A DNA stretch of 64,000 nt from Caulobacter sp. FWC2 (GTDB taxonomy: Bacteria; Pseudomonadota; Alphaproteobacteria; Caulobacterales; Caulobacteraceae). The stretch spans positions 4,092,001 to 4,156,000 of the forward strand of contig NZ_PEBF01000001.1 of the NCBI RefSeq assembly GCF_002742625.1, read 5' to 3'. A program made the position numbers and the translations under genes. This document shows, in pieces, positions 57,530 through 64,000 of the stretch. Within the stretch, counting starts at the first letter, position 1. Every line of letters begins with the position of its first letter. A model generated the notes under the pieces. It ran no database searches. It was not told where the DNA came from and saw only the letters and a list, made by a program, of their open reading frames with translations.

Positions 57530-59293
57530 TCAGCGCTTAATATTCAAGAGTTCTTCGAGCATCTGATCGGCAGTCGTGATGATTTTCGACGACGCCGAGT
57601 AGGCGCGTTGCGTGGTGATCAGGCCCGTGAACTCAGTAGACAGATCGACCGTCGAAGCTTCCAGCGTCGACGGCGCCAGCGCGCCGGCCCCGCCCGAGCC
57701 CGGAGCCTTCAGGCTGTAGGTGCCGCTTTCGTTGGTGACGCGATAGGCGTTGCCGTTCACGCCCTTCAGGCCGTTCGGGTTGCTGAAGGTAGCGACAGCG
57801 ACCTGGGCGATCCGGCGGGTGACGCCGTTGTCGAAGATGGCCGAGACGTAGCCGTCGTCATCCACCTCGATGTTGGTCAGGTTGCCGAAGGCCGTACCGT
57901 TGGTGTTCACCGACTGGACGACCGACTGGCTGTTGTACTGGGTCAGGCCGCCGGCGGCGTTGGCAAGGTCGATCTGAACGTCCTGGGTGTCGATGCCCAG
58001 GCTGTCGGCCCAGATTGGCGGTTGCGGCAGCGGCGGGGTGACCGGCGGGGTCGGCTGGACGGTCAGCGGGGTGCCCGAGGCCTTGACCGAGATCGAGGTC
58101 GGGCTGGTGCCGCCGAACAGGTTGCCCGTGCTCTGCAGCTTGCCGTCGGTGGTGAACTTCACCAGGCCCGAGCTGATCATGCCGTTGGCGTTGTTGGCCA
58201 GGTCGCCCGGCTTGGCGCGCAGTTCGGCGTACCATTCGTTCGGCCCTGGGCCCTTCAGCAGCGACAGGGTGACCGTGCGCTGGCCGCCCTTGGAGTCCGA
58301 AAGCGGGACCTGGATCTCGAAGTCCGGCTTGACGCCCTTGGTGTTGTTGAGGGCGTAGTCCGACATCGACCAGGTCGACGGATCGTACAGCTTGCCCAGC
58401 TTGACATCGGCGTCGGTGGCGATGCCCAGATCGACCAGGTTGACCTTGTCGCCGGCGGCGTTGATCGCCGTGTCCGTCACGTTGCCGGCCGGCGTGGCCG
58501 CGCCCTTGTAGTCGATGGTCGAGCTGACCAGCGCGCCGGTGCTGTCGTAGCCGACCTTGCCGCTGGCGACGATCACGCCGTTTTCCTTGATGTCGACCAG
58601 ATACTCGTTGTTGGCGCCGACCGGATTGGCCACGCCCGTAGAGCTGTAGACGACGTCGAAGTTGTGGCTGACCAGGTTGTCGTCCTGGACGTTGCTCTTC
58701 GACGGCGAGCCGGCGGTGCCGACCTTGTACGAGACGGCGGCGGCCACCGGCTGTTCCGAACGCAGGTTGGCGTTGATGCCGACGCGGGTCGTCTTCTCGG
58801 CGGTGCCGCCGACGCTGCCGACGTTGATCGACGACAGCTGCATCAGGTCCGACGGGTCGGGCGTGATCTGGCCGCTGACCGGATCGGCCAGCCAGCCTTG
58901 CAGGTACAGGCCGGCGTCATTGCGCAGGTAGCCCAGGTTATCCAGCTGGAACGAACCGGCGCGGGTGAACGAGCGGGTGTCCGTCGCGGTCAGGTTTTCC
59001 GGCTTCTCGGTGGTGACGAAGAAGCCCGCGCCCGAGATCGACAGGTCGAGGTTCGAGGTGGTCGACTGGGTCAGGCCCTGCTGGCTGACGTACTGGTGCG
59101 TCTGGGCCTTCACGCCGCCGGCGCTGTAGGCCTGGTTCTTCGAACCCGAGGTCACCAGGGTCGAGAAGTTGGCGCTGGAGCGCTTGTAGCCGACGGTGTT
59201 GACGTTGGCGATGTTGTCCGAGATCGCGGCCAGGGCCGACGAGTTGGCGATCAGGCCGGAAACGCCGGCGAGCATGGCGCTGTTGATGCTCAT
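57530..59293 (-). CDS. flgE: Flagellar hook protein FlgE
   Basis: A 587-residue hook protein, longer than the enteric form (about 400) but like the Caulobacter hook protein. The N-terminal SAMLAGVSGLIANSSALAAISDNIANVNTVGYKRS motif and the C-terminal VDLSTEFTGLITTQRAYSASSKIITTADQMLEELLNIKR helix form the D0 coiled coils. The variable central region contains Ala/Gly/Thr-rich loops. It follows flgD with a 131-base gap holding two short hairpins; no sigma-54 site was found there, so it is probably read from the fliK promoter. Confidence 0.96.
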   Translation of the reverse strand: MSINSAMLAGVSGLIANSSALAAISDNIANVNTVGYKRSSANFSTLVTSGSKNQAYSAGGVKAQTHQYVSQQGLTQSTTSNLDLSISGAGFFVTTEKPENLTATDTRSFTRAGSFQLDNLGYLRNDAGLYLQGWLADPVSGQITPDPSDLMQLSSINVGSVGGTAEKTTRVGINANLRSEQPVAAAVSYKVGTAGSPSKSNVQDDNLVSHNFDVVYSSTGVANPVGANNEYLVDIKENGVIVASGKVGYDSTGALVSSTIDYKGAATPAGNVTDTAINAAGDKVNLVDLGIATDADVKLGKLYDPSTWSMSDYALNNTKGVKPDFEIQVPLSDSKGGQRTVTLSLLKGPGPNEWYAELRAKPGDLANNANGMISSGLVKFTTDGKLQSTGNLFGGTSPTSISVKASGTPLTVQPTPPVTPPLPQPPIWADSLGIDTQDVQIDLANAAGGLTQYNSQSVVQSVNTNGTAFGNLTNIEVDDDGYVSAIFDNGVTRRIAQVAVATFSNPNGLKGVNGNAYRVTNESGTYSLKAPGSGGAGALAPSTLEASTVDLSTEFTGLITTQRAYSASSKIITTADQMLEELLNIKR

Positions 59294-59424
59294 GACTGAA
59301 ATCCTACTTCTAAATGGGGTTCGAAGGGTTCAGCGCTGTTTGCGTTTGGGTCCGGGGGAAGACCGTCTTCCGGGGACCGCGTCGGCGTCATTCTGACGCC
59401 CGTTCGATAGGGTGGCGAAGAGAC

Positions 59425-60141
59425 CTAGGCGGCCTTGTCTTCCGTCTTGGTGTCGGAGTTGGCGGCTACGGCGGTGATGCCGATGACGTTGTCGATGGGG
59501 ACGGCCTTGCCGTTGATGATGACCTGCGGCGAGCCGGTGGAGTTATCGACCGCCGTGACCACGCCTTCGGTGCGGCCCTTGACGTTCGTGGCCTTGATCT
59601 CCTTGCCGTCCGCGCCCTTGGCGCTGACGGCGATGGTGTAGACGCCGCCGTCGGGCAGCTGGGCCCCGCTGTCGTCCTTGCCGTCCCAGGTGATGGTGTG
59701 GTCGCCGCTCTTCTGGTCGTCCGGCTTCAGGGTGCGGACCACCTTGCCGGCGGCGTTCTTGACGTCGATCGACATCGAGGTCGAAGCGCCCGGCTGGCTC
59801 CACGAGAAAGTGGCCTTGCCCCCCGTCAGCGTCGAGTTGTCGCTGGTGGCGGTGACCTGCTTGCCGATCATCGACACGCCTTCAGACAGGTTGGTGCCCG
59901 TGTTCATGCCGACCAGAGCGGCCAGCAGGTCGTTGGTGACCAGCTGCTGCTCGACCCCCGTCATCTGCGTGATCTGGCTGGTCATTTGGGTCGTGTCGGT
60001 CGGCGACAGCGGATCCTGGTTCTTCAGCTGGGTGGTCAGCAGCTTCAGGAACGTCTGCTCGTTGTTGGCGAGCGAGGTCCGTGAGTTGTTGATCTTGTTC
60101 AGGACCGAAGAGGTGTTCTGAGACGAGATGGCGTCAGCCAT
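59425..60141 (-). CDS. flgD: Hook capping protein FlgD
   Basis: A 238-residue hook scaffolding protein. The N-terminal TFLKLLTTQLKNQDPLSPTDTTQMTSQITQMTGVEQ (residues 30-65) is the FlgD signature; residues 95-210 form the Ig/tudor-like domain with WDGKDDSGAQLPDGGVYTIAV. FlgD caps the growing hook and is discarded when hook length is reached. It lies 14 bases after fliK. Confidence 0.95.
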   Translation of the reverse strand: MADAISSQNTSSVLNKINNSRTSLANNEQTFLKLLTTQLKNQDPLSPTDTTQMTSQITQMTGVEQQLVTNDLLAALVGMNTGTNLSEGVSMIGKQVTATSDNSTLTGGKATFSWSQPGASTSMSIDVKNAAGKVVRTLKPDDQKSGDHTITWDGKDDSGAQLPDGGVYTIAVSAKGADGKEIKATNVKGRTEGVVTAVDNSTGSPQVIINGKAVPIDNVIGITAVAANSDTKTEDKAA

Positions 60142-60155
60142 GGCTCGGTCCTTCC

Positions 60156-61970
60156 TTAGATGCGGATGTCGAGACCGCTGTCGGCAACCGTTTTCAGGCC
60201 GGGCAGCAGGTCAGCGGGGGTGATGGCGATGTCTTCCTCGCCGGTCAGGGCGGCCTGGAAAGCGCGGCCGGAGAAGGCGCGCTGTCCCTGGTCGCCGAAG
60301 TCCTGGAAGGCGAGGAAGGGGTTGGAACTCTGGCCGTTGTTCTGGCTGGAGACATCGAACGACAGGCCGTTGTCGGCGACGTTGAAGCCAGCGTCGTTCA
60401 GGGCCTGGCGCAGCTCGCCCGCCTTGCTGCGCAGTTCCTGCGCGGCATGGAGGGTGTCGAACTTCATCGAGGCGGTCATCGCGCCGTCGCGGCCGATCTC
60501 GATGCGCACATCGACCTTGCCCAGGTTGTCCGGGGTCAGGGTCACGTCGAAGCGGGTGGCCTTGTCGGCGCGCTTGAGGATCTCGGCCGACAGGGCCGCG
60601 ACGGTCTCGGGCGAGCCACGCACCGGGGCCGGCGCGGCGGCCGAGGCCGAGGCGCTGGCGGCCTGAGCCTGGGCGACCGGAGCCGCGACGGCCATGGCGT
60701 TGGTGTCGACAGCCGCGGCGGCGGCGGCCGGCGCCTCGACCGAAGCGATCGTCGCAGCGGCCTTTTCGGAGCCCTTGGCGTCGTTGGTCGTCTCACCGCC
60801 AGCCGAGCCGCCGGCGACGGCGGTCACGGCCTGGGCAGTCTCGACGGCGACGGCGTCAGCGAGCTTGGCCTGGGCGGTCAGCGGCGACTGCGCGGCCTTC
60901 GACGGCTCGGCGGTCTTGGTCGCGGTCTGGGCGGCTTCGGGCGCGGCGGCCTCGGCGGCGACGTCCGTAGCCGCCGAGGCGGCGTCGGCGGTGACGGTTT
61001 CGGCGACGACCGGCGCGGCCTCGACGACAGGCGCTTCGACCAGTTGCGCGGCGACCTGAACGGCGGGGGCCGGCGTGGCCGGTTGGGCGACGGCGGCCTT
61101 CGGGGTGTCAGGGGTCTTGGTCGTTTCGGTCTTGGCGTCGGCGGCCTGGGGGGCGGTCAGGTCGTCGGTCGAGGCCGGGGTGGCGGCGTCGCCGGCCAGG
61201 GCGGCCAGCGCCTCAAGGGCGGCCGCGTCGACGGCATGGCCTTCCGGCGCGGCGGCGATCGGCGCGGTCGCCTGGGCCTGAGCGGCGACCGTCTGTTGTG
61301 GCGCCTGAGCGGGCGTAGCGGTTTCGGCGGCGGCTGGCTGGGCGGCGACCGGCCCGGCCTGGGCGGTCTGCACGGCGGCGGCGAAGTCGGCGGCCTGGTC
61401 AGCGACAGTGGCCGTCGCGTCGGCGACGGGTTGAGCGTCGGCGGCGGCTTCAACCTTGATCGGCGTCTGGATCGGGGTGGTCATGGCGGCGATCAGGGTA
61501 GCGGCGGCCTGGGCCGCGGCGTCGGCGGCGGCCGTCGCGTCCGTCTGGTTGGCGTCCTTGTCCGAAACCTTGTCGTCGACGGCGTCGCCCTTGGCGTCCT
61601 GGCTGGCGTCGGCCTTGTCCGAGGCCTTCGCATCGGCCTTTGCGTCGGCGGCGTCGGCTTTCTTGGCGTCTTGAGCGGCCTTGGCGTCATCCGCCTTGTC
61701 GGCGCGATCGGCGCGCTTGGCGTCGGTCTTGCTATCCGTCTTGGCGGGCTTGTCGGCCGCCTTGGCGTCCCGCTCGTATTTGGCGTCGTTCTTGTCGTCG
61801 CGAGCGTCGCTCTTCGATTCCGTCCGCGACGGAGCGCGCGGCGCGGGCGCCTCGTCGCTCTTGCCGGCGATGGCCAGCAGGGCGTCGAAGCCGTCGTTCG
61901 ACGCCTTGGCGCTCACCACCGGGGTCGGCGCGGCGGGAAGAGCGGCGTTGGGTGCGGCGATCGCGGTCAT
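60156..61970 (-). CDS. fliK: Flagellar hook-length control protein FliK
   Basis: A 604-residue protein. About 100-430 are low complexity, dominated by Ala, Asp, Lys, Thr, Val and Pro, including many KADAK-type repeats (residues 70-140). The C-terminal Flg_hook domain (about 495-575) has TRFDVTLTPDNLGKVDVRIEIG and LRSKAGELRQALNDAGF, which switches the export gate at the right hook length. I chose ATG 61970 because a sigma-54 promoter at 62036-62051 must lie upstream; a longer frame reading into the promoter is excluded. Historic name flbG. Confidence 0.9.
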   Translation of the reverse strand: MTAIAAPNAALPAAPTPVVSAKASNDGFDALLAIAGKSDEAPAPRAPSRTESKSDARDDKNDAKYERDAKAADKPAKTDSKTDAKRADRADKADDAKAAQDAKKADAADAKADAKASDKADASQDAKGDAVDDKVSDKDANQTDATAAADAAAQAAATLIAAMTTPIQTPIKVEAAADAQPVADATATVADQAADFAAAVQTAQAGPVAAQPAAAETATPAQAPQQTVAAQAQATAPIAAAPEGHAVDAAALEALAALAGDAATPASTDDLTAPQAADAKTETTKTPDTPKAAVAQPATPAPAVQVAAQLVEAPVVEAAPVVAETVTADAASAATDVAAEAAAPEAAQTATKTAEPSKAAQSPLTAQAKLADAVAVETAQAVTAVAGGSAGGETTNDAKGSEKAAATIASVEAPAAAAAAVDTNAMAVAAPVAQAQAASASASAAAPAPVRGSPETVAALSAEILKRADKATRFDVTLTPDNLGKVDVRIEIGRDGAMTASMKFDTLHAAQELRSKAGELRQALNDAGFNVADNGLSFDVSSQNNGQSSNPFLAFQDFGDQGQRAFSGRAFQAALTGEEDIAITPADLLPGLKTVADSGLDIRI

Positions 61971-62035
61971 TCGCAGTCGTTGCTCGGTTGGGACGGCGGT
62001 CCATGACGAACGCGCCTTTGTCCGGCCTCCCTTAC

Positions 62036-62051
62036 GCAACGGTCGGGCCAA
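62036..62051 (-). promoter_or_regulatory. Sigma-54 promoter for fliK-flgD-flgE
   Basis: On the minus strand TTGGCCCGACCGTTGC gives GG and GC separated by exactly ten bases, matching the -24/-12 pattern TGGCACG-N4-TTGC. The predicted start is about 12 bases downstream, some 54 bases before the fliK ATG at 61970. Confidence 0.8.
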
Positions 62052-62125
62052 CTCGCCAAAACCGGGTCAAGTATCTGTTTTAGTTCGTTTTAATGGCTTG
62101 TTTACGAAGCAAATACGCTCTCCGT

Positions 62126-62144
62126 GCGGCGCTTTTTGCCGAGC
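62126..62144 (+). promoter_or_regulatory. Candidate FlbD-binding (ftr) site
   Basis: GCGGCGCTTTTTGCCGAGC has inverted CGGC/GCCG halves around a short T-rich centre and resembles the ftr elements that FlbD binds in Caulobacter. It lies about 80-110 bases upstream of the fliK sigma-54 promoter, the usual enhancer distance. Confidence 0.45.
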
Positions 62145-62196
62145 CCGCCCGGTCGAAAGGGACGGGAGTTGCCGCGTCGACCCGTCGCGAGGCCAG

Positions 62197-62212
62197 TTGG
62201 CGCCGTCCTTGC
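62197..62212 (+). promoter_or_regulatory. Sigma-54 promoter for flgK
   Basis: TTGGCGCCGTCCTTGC has GG-N10-GC spacing and matches the -24/-12 consensus. It faces flgK, 163 bases before its ATG, leaving a long leader that contains a candidate IHF site and a second ftr-like site. Confidence 0.72.
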
Positions 62213-62260
62213 GCATGATCCCTCGTCGAACTTCCGACCACCGGAACTTTTCGCAATGAA

Positions 62261-62273
62261 TTTCAATAGCTTG
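62261..62273 (+). promoter_or_regulatory. Candidate IHF site
   Basis: TTTCAATAGCTTG matches the IHF consensus WATCAANNNNTTR with one mismatch, inside a locally AT-rich stretch. IHF bending helps FlbD contact sigma-54 polymerase at Caulobacter flagellar promoters. Confidence 0.4.
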
Positions 62274-62304
62274 GTAAATATCGGGAACGCCATTCCCTCC
62301 GCGA

Positions 62305-62324
62305 CCCGGCAAGTTTCGCCGGGC
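62305..62324 (+). promoter_or_regulatory. Candidate FlbD-binding (ftr) site in flgK leader
   Basis: CCCGGCAAGTTTCGCCGGGC has inverted CCCGGC/GCCGGG halves flanking AAGTTTC, resembling published ftr elements. It lies about 95-110 bases downstream of the flgK sigma-54 promoter, matching the downstream enhancer arrangement reported for the Caulobacter hook/HAP1 divergent pair. Confidence 0.5.
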
Positions 62325-62374
62325 AACGACGCGTCGTGCGTTGCGCGGTTTGCCCAGCTTAAGGGAGCTGCCGC

Positions 62375-64000
62375 ATGTCGCTGAATGCGATCATGAACAC
62401 GGCGACGTCCGGCATGATGGCCGCGCAGACGGGTCTGCGCGTCACCTCGGACAACATCGCCAACGTCAACACCACGGGTTACGTCCGCAAGACGATCTCC
62501 CAGTCGAACCTGCTGTCCAACGGCATGGGCGTGGGCGTCAGCATCGACGCCATCAAGCGCGCGACCGATCGGTTCCTGCAGTCGGCCAGCCTGAACGCCG
62601 CCTCGGACAGCGGGCGCACCTCGGTGGTGAACGACACCCTGAACCGCGCCCAGCAACTGTTCGGCGACCCCAGCGGCGACACCAGCTTCTTCTCGACCCT
62701 GGACGACATCTTCTCGGCCTTCTCGTCGGCGCAGGACGATCCGTCCTCTTCCCTGCTGCGCACCCAGGCGCTCACGCGGGTGGACGACTTCCTCAGTGAA
62801 TCGAGCCGCATCACCTCGTCGCTGTCCAAGCTGGGCAAGGACGCCGACACGCGCATCTCGGCCGATGTCGACCGCGTCAACGACCTGCTGAGCCAGATCG
62901 ACGGTCTCAACACCGACATCACCCGCGCCAAGGTGGCCGGCGCCGACGCCACCGGAGCCGAGAACGTCCAGAGCAGCCTGGTCGACGAACTGGCCAAACT
63001 GATGAACGTCCAGGTCACGCCCCGCCAGCTGGGCGGCGTCTATGTCCGCTCGACGGAAGGCCTGTCCCTGGCCGGCGACGGCGCGGCCAAGCTGACCTAC
63101 CAGACCTCGGCCACGGCCACCGGCTACCTGACCGTGCAACTGGCCAGCGGCTCGGTGCAGCCCACGCCGATGAACATCTCCAGCGGCGAGATCAGGGGCC
63201 TGCTGGACGTCCGCAATACCGAGCTGGTCAATCTGTCCGACCAGTTGGGCGAGTTCACCTCGCGCGCGGCCGAGGAGATCAATCGCGCCGCCAACGCCGC
63301 CTCGTCGGTGCCCGCCCCGACCAGCATGACCGGCCGCAACACCGGCCTGGACGACACGGCCGCCATGACCGGCTTCACCGGCAAAACGACGATCGCCCTA
63401 ACCGACAGCAGCGGCGTCATCCAGCGCCGGATCGACATCGACTTCGACGCCGGCACGATGAGCGTCAACGGCGCGGCGGGCCCTACCTTCAATCCGTCCG
63501 ACTTCATGGCCCAGCTGAACACCGCCATGGGCGGCATGGGCGCGGCCGGCTTCTCGGGCGGGGCCATGACCCTGACGGGGAACGGCGGCCTGGGTGTGGC
63601 CATCCAGGACGATGCGACCAACCCGTCGAGCAAGGCCGGCAAGGGCTTCAGCCACTATTTCGGCCTGAACGACATCCTCCGCACCAACGGCTATTCACCG
63701 TACGAGACCGGCCTGACCGCGGCCGACCCGAACGGCTTCACCTCGGGCTCGATGACCATCCGCCTGACCGATGTCGAGGGCGGCCGCATCCGCGACATCG
63801 TCGTCGACCCGCCCGTCGGCGGCACCATGCAGGACATGCTGGACGCCCTGAACTCCCGCGCCTCCGGCGTGGGCCTCTACGGCCAGTTCTCACTGAACGC
63901 CAAGGGCCAGATGAGCTTCTCGTCGAACGGCGTTACGCCGGTGACGATGTCTGTCCAGGCCGACACCACGGAACGCGGTCTTGGCGGCCCTTCGGCCAGC
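62375..64000 (+). CDS. flgK: Flagellar hook-associated protein FlgK (HAP1), partial
   Basis: The first 542 codons of a gene cut by the right edge. The N-terminus MSLNAIMNTATSGMMAAQTGLRVTSDNIANVNTTGYVRK is the conserved D0/D1 helix of HAP1; FlgK forms the junction between hook and filament. Later segments include SLVDELAKLMNVQV and the hook-like motif LGGVYVRSTEGLSL. GGGAG lies nine bases before the ATG. It is divergent from fliK and driven by its own sigma-54 promoter. Historic Caulobacter name flaN. Confidence 0.92.
   Translation, partial: MSLNAIMNTATSGMMAAQTGLRVTSDNIANVNTTGYVRKTISQSNLLSNGMGVGVSIDAIKRATDRFLQSASLNAASDSGRTSVVNDTLNRAQQLFGDPSGDTSFFSTLDDIFSAFSSAQDDPSSSLLRTQALTRVDDFLSESSRITSSLSKLGKDADTRISADVDRVNDLLSQIDGLNTDITRAKVAGADATGAENVQSSLVDELAKLMNVQVTPRQLGGVYVRSTEGLSLAGDGAAKLTYQTSATATGYLTVQLASGSVQPTPMNISSGEIRGLLDVRNTELVNLSDQLGEFTSRAAEEINRAANAASSVPAPTSMTGRNTGLDDTAAMTGFTGKTTIALTDSSGVIQRRIDIDFDAGTMSVNGAAGPTFNPSDFMAQLNTAMGGMGAAGFSGGAMTLTGNGGLGVAIQDDATNPSSKAGKGFSHYFGLNDILRTNGYSPYETGLTAADPNGFTSGSMTIRLTDVEGGRIRDIVVDPPVGGTMQDMLDALNSRASGVGLYGQFSLNAKGQMSFSSNGVTPVTMSVQADTTERGLGGPSAS

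Noticed and set aside
59294..59424. A sigma-54 promoter directly before flgE
   Set aside because: No GG-N10-GC pattern exists on the minus strand in this gap; only two short hairpins are found.
60447..62006. A 519-codon glycine-rich plus-strand frame
   Set aside because: Antisense to fliK; its Gly/Arg-rich content is the mirror of the Ala-rich fliK codons.

Overview
The window is high-GC, gene-dense DNA from an alphaproteobacterium, almost certainly Caulobacter or a close relative. The diagnostic content is a Caulobacter-type set of flagellar operons together with their cell-cycle regulators: the FlbD enhancer-binding protein, the 93-residue CtrA antagonist SciP, two Ros/MucR paralogues, a single-domain PAS protein next to mucR2 that fits MopJ, a CtrA-type TTAA-N7-TTAA box, and sigma-54 (-24/-12) promoters. 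There are no rRNA genes, CRISPR arrays, recognisable insertion sequences or prophage, and the region reads as core chromosome.

Layout. 1-4.5 kb: end of a histidine-utilisation operon (hutG-hutU), converging on a two-gene betaine/choline-type ABC importer whose permease and binding protein are fused, then a small membrane protein and a 31-bp perfect inverted repeat. 4.7-7.2 kb: flagellar rod genes flgB-flgC-fliE (minus) divergent from fliO-fliP (plus), with a CtrA box between them. 7.2-11 kb: ribokinase-like gene, mopJ, mucR2 and a DUF2336 gene. 11-20.6 kb: a lipid-type catabolic neighbourhood (enoyl-CoA hydratase, cytochrome P450, GMC oxidoreductase, acyl-CoA synthetase, MaoC dehydratase) interrupted by an orphan nucleotidyltransferase-fold gene behind a 13-bp palindrome and by mntH. 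20.7-27.1 kb: CsbD, a trypsin-like protease without signal peptide, oligopeptidase B, a GNAT enzyme, a hybrid histidine kinase and mucR1. 27.6-28 kb: tRNA-Gln and tRNA-Pro. 28-49.2 kb: sppA, small secreted proteins, a large Oar-type TonB-dependent receptor, a TIGR01244 phosphatase-like protein, a metallo-beta-lactamase fold protein, an acyl-CoA ligase fused to a DUF1499 domain, a second hybrid kinase, an APH/kinase fusion, two TetR genes, pdxH, a J-domain protein, an ohr-ohrR peroxide-resistance pair and a DUF2236 gene. 49.4-64 kb: the major flagellar cluster flhA, flbD-fliN-fliH-fliG-fliF, sciP, flgE-flgD-fliK and divergent flgK, which runs off the right edge.

How it works together. CtrA-type boxes sit at the rod/export genes and in front of sciP, and sigma-54 promoters sit between fliK and flgK. 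This matches the known Caulobacter hierarchy: CtrA switches on early basal-body genes and flbD, FlbD then activates hook genes, while SciP and MucR1/2 restrain CtrA-dependent promoters at other cell-cycle stages. The window thus carries both structural genes and several of their timing regulators.

Most unusual items: the acyl-CoA ligase-DUF1499 fusion, the divergent sigma-54 control region at 62.03-62.37 kb, loss of zinc-finger ligands in both MucR proteins, the palindrome in front of the nucleotidyltransferase gene, paired 12-bp repeats before ohr, and several large GC-rich palindromic elements between genes. I saw no clear candidate for a wholly undescribed multi-gene system. Start codons were chosen from ribosome-binding sites and family alignments recalled from memory; no searches were run.
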